Assembly (NCBI GenBank): GCA_012972825.1
Contig: JABDHL010000004.1
Location: forward strand, 1 to 64,000
Origin: Chlorobiaceae bacterium
Lineage (GTDB): Bacteria > Bacteroidota > Chlorobiia > Chlorobiales > Chlorobiaceae
DNA length: 64,000 nucleotides
Direction of reading: 5' to 3'
Below the pieces are notes generated by a model, which saw only the letters and a list, made by a program, of their open reading frames with translations, searched no databases and was not told where the DNA came from. Numbering within the stretch: the stretch's first letter is position 1; each line of letters opens with the position of its first letter. Shown here piece after piece: positions 46,840-58,000 of the stretch. The position numbers and the translations under genes are program-made.

Positions 46840-49800
46840 ATGGATTTGCTTTTCATAAAAAATATCATACGAAAGGTATATTATCATAACAGCGACAATG
46901 AATTTATACGGAGTCAATCATTGAGCGGCAGCCAGACAGATCTTACTTTTTTTACAAACGACGGGAACCAGACCCTTCTCGACAGGTTTAAAGTCACTCT
47001 TGCAGATACCCGTTTTTTTGATGTGCTGGTTGGTTATTTTCGTTCGAGTGGTTTTTATCAGCTCCACGATGCTATTGAACCTCTTGAAAAAACAAGAATA
47101 CTTGTTGGTCTGGGTATGGATGGCGAGTCATACCAGGCAATCAGTATTTCACAGAATCAGGGTATTCTGGATTTCGATTCCCACAGTAACACGAAAAAGC
47201 ATTTTCAATCCGTTCTGATCGGAGAAGTTGAAGAGTCATCAGAAACTGATCAGCACCTTGAAACAGGACTGAGAAAGTTTATCGAATTTCTAAAGGTCGA
47301 TTGCTGTGATTCTGACAATGACCGGAAAAACGGAGGTAACGGTCGGAAGCTTGAAATCAGGGCATTTCCTTCAAAAAATATTCATGCCAAAGTCTATATC
47401 GGCAGGTTTAAGCCTGACGACCGTGATTTCGGGTTTGTTATTACCGGCTCAAGTAACTTTTCATACTCCGGTCTGGTAGCAAACAGGGAATTCAATGTTG
47501 AACTGCGTCAGCGCGGGGATGTGGAATTTGCTCTCCAGCAGTTTGAATCTCTCTGGAAAGAATCCGTCGATATTTCAGAAGAGTTTGTCGATACGGTTGA
47601 AAACAAAACCTGGCTGAATGACAAGATCACTCCCTATGAGCTTTACCTGAAGCTCATCTATGAATACATACAGGAAGACATCAACCTTCCGAACGATATC
47701 CAGTTGTTTCTGCCGGATGGATTCATGCCGCTGCAATACCAGAAACAGGCGGTTATACAGGCACTGAAAAAGCTTAATGAGTACAATGGTGTTTTTTTGT
47801 CTGATGTGGTTGGTCTGGGGAAAACCTTTATTGCAGCACAACTTTTACAGCAAGTAAGGGGTCGTATTCTGGTGATCTGCCCGCCGACGCTGAAAGCCTA
47901 CTGGGAAGAGAGCCTGCATGACTTCAGGGTTCCGGCAAGAGTTGAGTCTTTGGGGAAACTTGATCATATCGTTCGATTCGGCATTGATCGGTTTGATTAT
48001 GTCGTCGTTGATGAGGCGCACCGTTTCAGAAATGAACATACCCGTTCTTACGCCGACCTGCTTGATATCTGTCGAGGGAAAAAGGTTATTCTTGTTACAG
48101 CAACCCCAATGAATAACACTATCGATGATATTTTTGCCCAGCTCAAACTTTTTCAGGCATCTAAAAATTCGACAATTCCCGGTATTCCGAACCTTGAAAA
48201 ATATTTCCAAGCTCTTAGAAAACGATTTGATGGAATTGACCGCGCCGATCCTGAATATAAAGAGCGAATCAAGGAGGTTTCCTGTGAGATTCGAGAGCGT
48301 ATTCTCAAACATGTTATGGTACGCAGAACAAGAAAAGATGTTCTGACCTATTTTAAAGAGGACATGCTGCGCCAGAACCTTGGCTTTCCACAAATGCAAA
48401 CACCAAGGAAGATTGTTTATCGATTTGAGGGTGATCTCGAGCGCTCCTTTAACACCACCATCAACCTGCTGCAATCGTTCCGCTACACCCGCTATATTCC
48501 GCTGCTTTATTATACCGGCAGCAAGCAGTTGTCCGAATTTGAAAAGCAGCAGCAGCGAAATGTTGGCGGCTTCATGAAAGGCATTCTGATCAAACGTCTC
48601 GAAAGCAGTTTTTATGCCTTCCATAAAAGTCTGCGACGCTTTGTCGAGTCATACGAGCGCTTCATCAGTATGTTCCAGTCAGGCACGGTGTATATCAGCA
48701 AAAATATAGATGTCTACGATCTGCTCGAAAATGACGATCTCGAAAAGCTTGAAGCATTTGTTGAAGCTGAACAAGCCCGTAAATACAGGTCGGAAGACTT
48801 TAAAGAGGATTTCCATGCTGATCTTCTGCACGATCTTGAAATTCTCAAGCGACTTGAAGCCCTCTGGCTCAGTATTGAAGATGATCCGAAGCTCGATGTT
48901 TTTATTCAATGCCTTCGCACCGACAAAGAGCTGAAAAAACGCAAACTGGTGATTTTTACAGAGTCACGCGAAACAGGAGAGTATCTCTTTGATCGTTTGA
49001 ACAATGAGTTTCCAGACAAGGCACTTTTTTTCAGCAGTAAAGGCTGCCTTACCAGCACATCAGGAGTCGCAGACAACCGTTCGAATGGACGTGAACTGAT
49101 CCAGGCCGCTTTTGATCCCAATCATAAAGCGCCTACAGATGAGGTTAGGATTCTTATTGCCACCGATGTACTGGCCGAAGGAATGAACCTCCATCGGGCA
49201 AATATTCTGATCAATTACGACTTGCCCTGGAACCCCACAAGAGTGCTCCAACGTGCAGGGCGTATCAACCGCCTCGGAACAGCACATTCCGATATTTTTA
49301 TCTATAACTTTTTCCCGACCAGCCAGTCAGACATTCATCTTGGTCTTGAGGTCAACATCACCAACAAGATTCAGATGTTCCACGCCATTCTTGGCGAAGA
49401 TGCCAAATATCTTTCTGAAGGGGAAGAAATCGGCAGTCAGGAGCTCTTTGATACGTTGAACAACATCCGATCATATACAGGTGAAGATGAAGATGGCGAT
49501 TCCGAACTGATGTACCTCGATATGATTCGAAAACTTCGCGACGAAAACCCGCAGCTTTTCGAAAGAATAAAACGACTACCCAAAAAAGCACGTTCCGGCA
49601 GGCTCGTTGATACTGCTGAAGTGAACCGGCTGGTCACCTTTTTTCGTATCGGGAAACTGAAAAAATTTTACAGCAATAAACTGGAACAGCCTGCTGAAAT
49701 CACCTTTTTTGAGGCAGCGCGGTTGCTTGAATGTCTCCCTGATACCCCTCGTCAACCGCTGCCCGGAGATTACTACCATCTCCTTGAACTGAACAAGCAG

Positions 49801-50166
49801 CAGTTTCAGCTCGATCAGCGCCTTGAAACAGATCCCATAAACAGTTTGAGCGGTGGGCGCTCCAATACCAGCTATATCGAACATCGCCTCAAGGATAAAG
49901 CTATCAAACACTGCCAGAAGTTTACCGATAGCGACGAAGAGTTCATCGATGCACTGAGCAAGATGCTTTCGAGGGGAACAATTGCAAAAAAAGTTGCGCA
50001 AAGCGTTCGTAAAGAGCTTGAGAAAACGCTTGATCCGCTGGAGGTTATTACTATCCTGCGCAAACATATCCGGGTTGTAGACACACCAGAAATAGCAACC
50101 GAAACAACCACATCATCAAGACGGGAAGTCATTCTCTCCGGTTACCAGATTGCACAAAAGCAGTAA
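46840..50166 (+). CDS. PLD-nuclease / SNF2-type helicase fusion
   Basis: About 1108 residues in three parts. Residues about 60-240 form a phospholipase-D-like nuclease with one HxK motif (IHAKVYIG near residue 182, then GSSNFSYSGL). Residues 300-500 hold the first helicase lobe with Walker A DVVGLGKTF near 322, VVDEAHRF near 390 and TATPMNN near 421. The second lobe is near 700-830 and includes ATDVLAEGMNLH and LQRAGRINRLG, typical of SNF2-like dsDNA translocases. The ATG at 46840 is preferred over TTG at 46837. It heads a packed three-gene operon with a methylase and an ATPase, so a restriction or defence role is likely. Confidence 0.88.
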   Translation: MDLLFIKNIIRKVYYHNSDNEFIRSQSLSGSQTDLTFFTNDGNQTLLDRFKVTLADTRFFDVLVGYFRSSGFYQLHDAIEPLEKTRILVGLGMDGESYQAISISQNQGILDFDSHSNTKKHFQSVLIGEVEESSETDQHLETGLRKFIEFLKVDCCDSDNDRKNGGNGRKLEIRAFPSKNIHAKVYIGRFKPDDRDFGFVITGSSNFSYSGLVANREFNVELRQRGDVEFALQQFESLWKESVDISEEFVDTVENKTWLNDKITPYELYLKLIYEYIQEDINLPNDIQLFLPDGFMPLQYQKQAVIQALKKLNEYNGVFLSDVVGLGKTFIAAQLLQQVRGRILVICPPTLKAYWEESLHDFRVPARVESLGKLDHIVRFGIDRFDYVVVDEAHRFRNEHTRSYADLLDICRGKKVILVTATPMNNTIDDIFAQLKLFQASKNSTIPGIPNLEKYFQALRKRFDGIDRADPEYKERIKEVSCEIRERILKHVMVRRTRKDVLTYFKEDMLRQNLGFPQMQTPRKIVYRFEGDLERSFNTTINLLQSFRYTRYIPLLYYTGSKQLSEFEKQQQRNVGGFMKGILIKRLESSFYAFHKSLRRFVESYERFISMFQSGTVYISKNIDVYDLLENDDLEKLEAFVEAEQARKYRSEDFKEDFHADLLHDLEILKRLEALWLSIEDDPKLDVFIQCLRTDKELKKRKLVIFTESRETGEYLFDRLNNEFPDKALFFSSKGCLTSTSGVADNRSNGRELIQAAFDPNHKAPTDEVRILIATDVLAEGMNLHRANILINYDLPWNPTRVLQRAGRINRLGTAHSDIFIYNFFPTSQSDIHLGLEVNITNKIQMFHAILGEDAKYLSEGEEIGSQELFDTLNNIRSYTGEDEDGDSELMYLDMIRKLRDENPQLFERIKRLPKKARSGRLVDTAEVNRLVTFFRIGKLKKFYSNKLEQPAEITFFEAARLLECLPDTPRQPLPGDYYHLLELNKQQFQLDQRLETDPINSLSGGRSNTSYIEHRLKDKAIKHCQKFTDSDEEFIDALSKMLSRGTIAKKVAQSVRKELEKTLDPLEVITILRKHIRVVDTPEIATETTTSSRREVILSGYQIAQKQ

Positions 50167-50172
50167 TTCGCT

Positions 50173-53100
50173 ATGGAAAAATCACAGGCAAAAGAGCTCA
50201 TCAGGGATATTTTTCGCAACCGTTTTCGGCGAGAGAATTACCAGCTTTTTTTGCGAAATCTTCTGAATGATATTGAACTTCGCAACAACCACTATGTTGG
50301 CAATTACATTGCTTCATCGTTTAGAGAAAATATAAGCCAGTATTGGAGAATTGGTAAATATGTCGATCCTGATGGCTATGAAATTGATCTTCTTGTTGTG
50401 GAGCTGAAAAGCCTTTCTAAGCTCGACCGTGCCCGCTCGATGCTTCGCAATTTTGCGGTTAGTTGTTTGGATACTTTTAAAAAGGACTACGCTCTTATTG
50501 CCTTTTATGCTAAGGAAGATGAGGGAGCGGATTGGCGCTTTTCTTTTATCAAAAAAGAATTTCAAGCATTCCAAGACGATAAAGGAAAAGTCAAGACAAA
50601 GAAGACATATTCACCTGCAAGACGCTATTCCTATCTTGTTGGTGAGCATGAGACCAGCTATACTGCCTCCCGACAGCTCCTTCCTTTGCTGGAGAGAGAC
50701 TATATAAATCCACGGCTCGAAGAGATCGAAGCTGCGTTCAGTATCGAAAAGGTAACCGATGAATTTTTTGAACAATATAAGGGGCTATATCTCAAGCTTT
50801 CTGAACAACTGAAACGACAACCAATATTCTTGAATGCTTTAGGAGATGAGACGAGCAACAGCGTTGCCCGGTTTGCAAAAAAGCTTCTCGGCCAGATTGT
50901 CTTTCTCTACTTTTTGCAGAAAAAAAGGTGGCTTGGTGTGGCGAAAGATGACAAATGGGGCAGTGGATCAAGACGATTTATGCGTGATCACTTCGGTCGA
51001 ATAGCCGAAGAAGGAATAAACTACTATCGCGATTTTCTTCAATACCTTTTTTATGAAGCACTAGCAAAAGAGCGCAAAGATCAGGATGATCCCGACTACT
51101 ACCAGCGTTTTGACTGCAAAATCCCGTTCCTGAACGGCGGCCTTTTTGAACCTGATGACATGCAAAAAGAAGCCATCGAGTTGCCGAACTCTCTCTTCCA
51201 CAACAAAGAAAAGGGCAAGTCTGGTGATGAGGGTACTGGTATTCTTGATATTTTTGACCGATATAATTTTACCATAAAAGAGGATGAACCGCTTGAAAAA
51301 GAGGTCGCGGTTGATCCTGAAATGCTTGGTAAGGTTTTCGAAAACATGCTTGAGGGGACAGAGCGTAAAAGCATGGGCGCATTTTACACTCCCCGCGAAA
51401 TAGTTCACTACATGTGTCAGGAAAGCCTGATTCATTACCTCGATAACGTTTTGAACAATGCCCCCCCGGTTTTTAACGAAATCGGCCACAGCCAGACCAG
51501 CTTTTTCGGAAATGAGGTTCTAACCGGCCAACTTCAGCTCACTGAAGAAACAGAGGAGGTCAGGGTTCCGAAAGAAGATATCGAAACACTGATCAGGAAG
51601 GGTCATCTTTTTATCGAGCACGATAAAGTTGCTTGTCAACGTGAGGAACGCATAGCTGAAGGGAAACAGAAAACCACAGGAATTACCCTGAAGCTTCCAG
51701 AATCAGTCAGAAAAAATGCACAACTCATTGATAACTATCTTGCCAGCATAAGAGCTTGCGATCCTGCTATAGGGTCCGGCGCGTTTCCTGTTGGTTTACT
51801 GCACGAAATCGTTACTGCCCGTATGGCCTTGGCGGAGCATCTCGAACATCCACAAACCATCTACGCACTCAAACGGCACACCATTCGTGAAAGCCTTTAC
51901 GGTGTCGATATTGATCAGAGTGCTATCGATATAGCCCGTCTGCGACTCTGGCTCTCGCTTATTGTTGACGAGGAGGATTATAACACCATAGAAGCACTTC
52001 CGAACCTTGACTACAAAATTGTTCGTGGGAACTCCCTGATCGGCCTGCCCAGCAATGTCCTCAAAGACGACGTTGCGTCCCAGCTGATTGAGATAATGAA
52101 ATTTGATTTTTACGAGGAAACCGAAGAGTTAAAAAGAAAGGAAAAGCGCAAAGCAATCGACTCTCGACTCCATGAATTCCTAGCAACGGCACGGCAGTAT
52201 ACTGGTTACAAGGTTGATTTCGATTTTGAACTTTTCTTTTCTGAAGTATGGCATCAAAAAGGTGGGTTCGATGTCGTTATCGGAAACCCGCCCTATGTGC
52301 AGATACAGAATTTCAGCGGTAAAGAGATTCAGAAAACATGGGAAAAACAGAACTACGAAACCTTTGCGAAAACAGGTGACATCTACTGTCTTTTTTATGA
52401 AAAAGGGTTTCGCCTGTTGCGAAAAAAAGGGGTACTCGCATTCATTACCTCAAATAAGTGGATGCGGGCAGGTTATGGCGAGAAAATCAGACGCTTCTTT
52501 CTCAAGCAAACAGCCATATGCCAATTGATAGATTTTGGAGATTCTCCAATATTTTCCGAGGCCACAACCTACACGAATATTTTGCTCTTTGAAAAAACAT
52601 TATGGCACCATGATCCTAAGGTATGGGACCTTTCTGCAGCTTATCTGAAGGCGACTTCATTGCTACGGATGTTAGAAGATAACCCCCAGGGGACGGCTCT
52701 TTTTAGCGAAGAAAGTTTTGTCATTGCTGCCTCTAAATTGGCTGCAATTAAGAAACAGATTGAAGCAGTCGGTGTGCCACTAAAGAAGTGGGACATATCC
52801 ATGAATTATGGAATTAAAACGGGTTATAACGATGCGTTTATAATCGATGGCAAGAAGAAAGACGAGTTGATTGCGCTTGACCCGAAAAACGTTGAAATCA
52901 TTAAGCCAATCCTTCGCGGTCGAGATGTCAAACGCTACAGCGCAGATTTTGCTGATTTGTGGCTAATCGCCACCTTTCCTGCCTTGGATATCAATATTGA
53001 TGAATATCCAGCAGTGCGCGGATATTTGAAATCATTCGGGAAAAAATTACATCAGACAGGAGAGGTAATTGACAGGGATGATCAGGGAAATGTCATAAAA

Positions 53101-53754
53101 AGCCGAAAAGCGACAAGGAACAAGTGGTTCGAAACACAGGATCAAATTGCATATTACAAAGAATTTGAGAAAGAAAAGATTGTCTATGCAGAGATCGTTT
53201 TCGATTCAGCGTTCTATCTCGATACAAGTGGAATCTACCCCGAGGCTACCGCTTTCGTGCTCACTGGAGAGAATACAAGATACCTCACTGCGTTATTAAA
53301 CTCTCAGTTACTTACGTTTGTATTTCGTGCATTTTATGCTGGCGGTGATTTGCGCGGCGACACATTCCGTTACAAAAAGGTTTTTCTTCAAAACCTGCCT
53401 GTGATTAAATCAACAGGACAAGTGACTTCCTTGCTTGAACTGCTTGTCGATTATGTTCAAACGACAAAAGTAAAAAAACAAAACCTCCAGTCAGCATTTT
53501 TCGAACAGCTTATCGATGCCTTGGTCTATGAGCTTTATTTTTCTGAAGAGCTGAAAAGAGCAGGAAAAGAGATTCAGAAACATCTCGGCGATGTAAACCC
53601 AATTTCGGAGCATATGACTGATACTGAAAAACTCGCTATCATCCAGAGCGAGTTTGATCGGCTCTACGACCCGAACCACCCTGTCCGTAACAACATGGAA
53701 ACCCTCGACAGTGTCGATGAAGTTCGCATCATAAGGGAAGCCTTGAAGAGATGA
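50173..53754 (+). CDS. Large Eco57I-like N6-adenine methyltransferase with nuclease-like N-terminus
   Basis: 1193 residues. The SAM site is ACDPAIGSGAFPVGLLHE near residue 530, and the target-adenine catalytic motif is NPPYV near residue 706 (NPPY). The C-terminal 350 residues look like a target-recognition part of TaqI/Eco57I type. The N-terminal part contains a strand pattern YEIDLLVVELKS near residues 68-80 that resembles PD-(D/E)xK nucleases, so this may be a nuclease-methylase fusion. The gap to the helicase gene is 6 bp, and the stop overlaps the next gene by ATGA. Confidence 0.88.
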   Translation: MEKSQAKELIRDIFRNRFRRENYQLFLRNLLNDIELRNNHYVGNYIASSFRENISQYWRIGKYVDPDGYEIDLLVVELKSLSKLDRARSMLRNFAVSCLDTFKKDYALIAFYAKEDEGADWRFSFIKKEFQAFQDDKGKVKTKKTYSPARRYSYLVGEHETSYTASRQLLPLLERDYINPRLEEIEAAFSIEKVTDEFFEQYKGLYLKLSEQLKRQPIFLNALGDETSNSVARFAKKLLGQIVFLYFLQKKRWLGVAKDDKWGSGSRRFMRDHFGRIAEEGINYYRDFLQYLFYEALAKERKDQDDPDYYQRFDCKIPFLNGGLFEPDDMQKEAIELPNSLFHNKEKGKSGDEGTGILDIFDRYNFTIKEDEPLEKEVAVDPEMLGKVFENMLEGTERKSMGAFYTPREIVHYMCQESLIHYLDNVLNNAPPVFNEIGHSQTSFFGNEVLTGQLQLTEETEEVRVPKEDIETLIRKGHLFIEHDKVACQREERIAEGKQKTTGITLKLPESVRKNAQLIDNYLASIRACDPAIGSGAFPVGLLHEIVTARMALAEHLEHPQTIYALKRHTIRESLYGVDIDQSAIDIARLRLWLSLIVDEEDYNTIEALPNLDYKIVRGNSLIGLPSNVLKDDVASQLIEIMKFDFYEETEELKRKEKRKAIDSRLHEFLATARQYTGYKVDFDFELFFSEVWHQKGGFDVVIGNPPYVQIQNFSGKEIQKTWEKQNYETFAKTGDIYCLFYEKGFRLLRKKGVLAFITSNKWMRAGYGEKIRRFFLKQTAICQLIDFGDSPIFSEATTYTNILLFEKTLWHHDPKVWDLSAAYLKATSLLRMLEDNPQGTALFSEESFVIAASKLAAIKKQIEAVGVPLKKWDISMNYGIKTGYNDAFIIDGKKKDELIALDPKNVEIIKPILRGRDVKRYSADFADLWLIATFPALDINIDEYPAVRGYLKSFGKKLHQTGEVIDRDDQGNVIKSRKATRNKWFETQDQIAYYKEFEKEKIVYAEIVFDSAFYLDTSGIYPEATAFVLTGENTRYLTALLNSQLLTFVFRAFYAGGDLRGDTFRYKKVFLQNLPVIKSTGQVTSLLELLVDYVQTTKVKKQNLQSAFFEQLIDALVYELYFSEELKRAGKEIQKHLGDVNPISEHMTDTEKLAIIQSEFDRLYDPNHPVRNNMETLDSVDEVRIIREALKR

Positions 53755-54845
53755 AAATTCAGTCCATTGAAATCACCAACTACAAAGCTTTTCTTGGCAC
53801 ATACCTAATCAAGGTTGACGGTAAAAACCTCTTCATCTACGGTGAAAACGGCAGCGGTAAAAGCTCTCTCTACTATGCTCTGAAAGATTTTTTCCAGTCA
53901 TCCATCGAAAACATTGATCTGCATGAGCTTGAAAATATTTTTGTCTCCGAAGAGAAAAAAGGTACGACCGCAATCAATGTTAAATTTTCGTCCGATAAAC
54001 ATGGAAAAGGAAAAACTCGAAACTATGAGTTTTCCCCATCAAGAAATGATACCAGAGAAGCCGACGACACCACTATCCGCGATGCAAACAAGCTGAAAAG
54101 CTTTCTCACCTACTAGCATCTGCTGGATATTCACCATCTGAAAAAGCAGAACTCCATCAATCTCTTTGATCTTTTGGTAAAAGGGGTCTTGAAACACTTC
54201 CGATACTCCCTGACCAATGGCCACGAGCTTGGTGAGCTATGGGATGACGTCGAGTCGATGATTGAAAAACCTACTGGTCGTGAATACCCCATTAACAAAA
54301 AGAAAATTGAGGTCAATTCTGCAATCAAGGCTTTCAATGAAGCTTTTGGTGAACTGTTCAAGCCTGACAGTCCTGAGTACATTCTCAAACACGCAAAACC
54401 AATTCTTGACCAGTTCAATCACAATATCCAAGTAACTCTCCGCTATGCCCAGGAAACAATAGAGGGCTTTGAAATCCCCTGCATCTTCGATAATCATGAC
54501 TTTTTTGAAAAGGCAGCATACCACCTGCAGCACTCCGATTACAAAGCTGCAGCAGTCTACACCCGTTCAGCCTTTGAAAAAATTATCCGCACTTACTGCA
54601 AAAAAAAGAAAAAGAAACTGGTGTTCAAATCCAGACTGAAAGACTATTCATCAGAAGATTTTTTGAAGGAAGTCAAACCTGATCTACACCCAAAAACTAT
54701 AACAGATATTGAACAATATCGCAATCTTGTTCTTAACGCTTTCAGCCACTACAACACCGAAAAACATGAAATCCGAACAGAACTGCTCTCGGTTATTCAA
54801 GTAGTGAAGGCTCTTAATGCTGAACTGAAGAGCATGCAATCTTGA
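53751..54845 (+). pseudogene. AAA ATPase with HEPN-like tail, broken by an amber codon
   Basis: The first 121 codons encode the N-terminal half of an SMC-like AAA ATPase, with IEITNYKAFLGTY and Walker A GENGSGKSSLYYAL near residue 31. Codon 122 is TAG (54114-54116) after FLTY. The same frame continues without a stop to 54845, reading HLLDIHHLKKQ and then the rest, so this is one gene broken by a nonsense change. The second half has no Walker B or LSGGE-like signature and goes straight to a tail (FFEKAAYHLQHSDYKAAAVYTRSAFEKII) that looks like a HEPN/DUF4145-like four-helix domain. An earlier deletion of the ATPase end is therefore likely. Coupled to the methylase by ATGA. Confidence 0.8.
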
Positions 54846-54897
54846 TGCTTTCCAAGTGGTGCTCGATATAGTCAAGTTTATCCGTTTGCGGACTCAT
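54814..54897 (-). other. Possible small antisense reading frame
   Basis: A 27-residue minus-strand frame (MSPQTDKLDYIEHHLESI, then KIACSSVQH) begins with ATG after GGGGG and has a protein-like composition. A second frame in the gap ends at the same place (TGA overlapping its ATG). It is probably chance or a relic; the evidence is only composition. Confidence 0.2.
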
Positions 54898-55044
54898 TGA
54901 GAGATGCCCCCAATCGAATTAAATATTTGCTGCCCTTTTGTTATTTTTCCTGCCAGCAGATCCTTGTGTTCATTGCAAAAAAACTTTTTCCCGCGATGTT
55001 CGATTTCTGTAGTAGATGTTGTGAATGTATTGCCAATAGTTTGA

Positions 55045-58000
55045 ATGAAAATTCTTGAATATACAGGCCTAGATGTCTCCAGTGTCAAGGCAGGCTATCG
55101 TAAGGTAACCGATGCCCTTGCACGCAATGATTTCCGCGCGGCGCAGGTTAAAAAACTTGTCAACCTCACTCATGGCAAGTTCTATCGCGCAAAGCTCGAT
55201 GATGCCGACCGGCTGCTCTTTACGCTGGTTCGCCATGGCGATGAAGTGTGTGCTTTGATGCTTGAGGTTATTGCCAGCCATAATTACGACAAGTCGCGTT
55301 TTTTGCGGGGTGCACTCATTGACGAATCTAAAATTCCCGATGTCGACCTCGGTGAAGCTGTAAAAGATGCTGAGCATTTACGCTATCTGCATCCTGAGCA
55401 TATTGCGATTCACCTGCTCGACAAGCCTATCTCTTTTGATGATACCCAGGAGATGATCTACCGTCAGCAGCCTCCCCTGATTATTGTCGGAAGTGCCGGC
55501 AGCGGCAAGACAGCCTTGACTCTCGAGAAGCTGAAACATGCCGAAGGGGAGGTGCTCTACGTTACTCACTCGGTCTATCTGGCACAGAATGCGCGAAACC
55601 TCTACTACGCTCATGGTTTTGAGCACACCGGGCAGGAAGCCAACTTTCTTTCCTACCGGGAGTTTGTTGAATCGATTCGTGTTCCTGCCGGTCGTGAAGC
55701 CACCTGGCGCGATTTTTCAAGATGGTTTGCCAGAATGCAGAACTCGTTTAAAGGCATCGACGCGCATCAGGCATTCGAGGAGATCCGCGGGGTGCTTACT
55801 GCAGGCGACGCAGGGATTCTCACGCGGGAGGAGTACGCTCAGCTTGGTATTCGTCAATCAATCTTTGGCGAAAATCAGCGAGAGAAGCTCTATGAACTCT
55901 TCGGGAAATATCGTCAGTGGCTTGCTGAAGAGGGATTGTTCGACTTGAACATTGTTGTTCATGACAGTGTGGCAGCACCCCGATATGATTTTGTTGTTAT
56001 TGACGAGGTCCAGGATCTCACCATCGCACAGCTCTCACTTGTGCTTAAGACGCTTAAAAAGAAGGGGAACTTTCTGCTTTGCGGTGATTCAAACCAGATT
56101 GTTCATCCTAACTTCTTCTCATGGAGTCAGGTAAAAACTCTTTTCTGGAATGACCCGAACCTTGCCGGTCAGCAGCAGATGAGTGTGCTCACCGCTAATT
56201 TCCGTAATGGAACGGAAGCTACCCGTATTGCCAATCAACTGCTTAAAATCAAACAGCGTCGTTTTGGCTCTATCGACAAGGAGAGCAATTTTCTTGTGCA
56301 GGCAGTTGGCGCAGAGGCAGGGAAGGTGGCACTGATGGCTGATAATGATGCTGTAAAACGTGAACTCGATAAAAAGACAAAACAATCAACCCGCTTTGCC
56401 GTGCTTGTCATGCGCGATGAAGACAAGCAGGATGCCCGGAAATATTTTTCATCACCCTTGTTGTTCTCGATACATGAAGCCAAGGGGCTGGAATATGAAA
56501 ATATTGTGCTTTACCGGTTTGTTTCCGGTCATCGGAGCGAGTTTAACGAAATCGTCGACGGTGTTGGCAAAGATGATCTCGCTGTTGAAAATCTTGATTA
56601 TCGTCGGGCAAAAGACAAGAGCGACAAGTCCCTTGAAGTCTACAAGTTTTTTGTCAATGCGATCTATGTTGCACTGACCAGAGCGATAAAAAATCTTTAT
56701 ATCATTGAATCCGATACAGGGCACCGGCTTTTCAGCCTGCTTGACCTGGAGGTTGATGGAAAAGTGAACGTCGAAGCAGTGCAGTCATCACTTGAGGAGT
56801 GGCAGAAAGAGGCCAGAAAGCTTGAACTGCAGGGTAAGCAGGAGCAGGCAGAGGCTATTCGCCGGACTATTCTCAAGCAGTCTCCGCCACCCTGGCCGGT
56901 TATTGATGAAGTCCATGTACGGGAGGCGCTCCTTAAGGTATTCCGTGACAAGGTGCCTGGCAATAAGCAGAAACAGCAGCTTTACGAATATGCCACATAT
57001 CATGACGAGCCTTTTCTGGCTGAACGGCTCATTGAGGATGCTCAATTTGAATCGAAAAAAAGTTTCAATGAACAGCTCGAAACACTTGGACGGAAAAGTT
57101 ATCTGCCCTACTTCAGTCAGCAGATCAGGAACATTCTGAAACAATGTGATCAGTATGGCATCGATCACCGGCTTCCAATGAACCAGACGCCACTGATGGC
57201 TGCTGCTGCTTCCGGCAATATTCCTTTAACCGAAGCGCTGCTTGAACGGGGTGCGAACCCGGAGAAAGTCGACCAGTATGGATTCAATGCCCTGCACTGG
57301 GCAATGCGTAGAGCATTCCACAGCCATGAATATGCCCGTTCACATTTTGCGGTACTCTATGAACTGCTTGCTCCAACGTGCGTTGACGTCAATACCGGTG
57401 ATCGTCTTGTGCGCCTTGACCGCCATCTTTCTGAATACTTTCTTTTTCAGACGCTCTGGGTACTCTTTAAATCCCGTTTCACCCACCGCCTGCGGAACTC
57501 TTACGGAGCATTTGATACAAAAGTCATTCTTGAAGCATGGACGAATATGCCGGCCAATGTCGTATATCCTGAACGCAACAGACGGCAGTATCTCTCAGGA
57601 GTTCTGGCCCACAACGAAGTTGAGCGCGACTATGCATACAACCGGGCGTTGTTTGTGCGCATGACACAAGGGTGGTATCAATTCAATCCGAAACTCTCAG
57701 TACGCTCCATTGACCCCGAAAACAACCATGGATGGGTACCTGTTTATCAGGCATTAAATCTTCCGCTGATTTACGAGTTCTCGGATGAGCAGATCTTCCT
57801 GCAGGTAGAAAAATACTTTATGATGGCCGGAATGCCGAAACCAGCCTCTCCGGTTTCCGCCGAACAGGCCATGGCCCGCATGAAAGAATATCAAATAAGG
57901 CGTTCTCCACACTGGGAAATGGTGAAAAAGATAGGCAGTGAACTTAATAAACAATCATTCAAGGAGCTTCAGGAGAGCAAGCGTCTACAAGTTGAAAAGC

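Noticed and set aside
47845-48624. 259-codon minus-strand frame inside the helicase gene
   Set aside because: Antisense to conserved helicase motifs and no recognisable domain.
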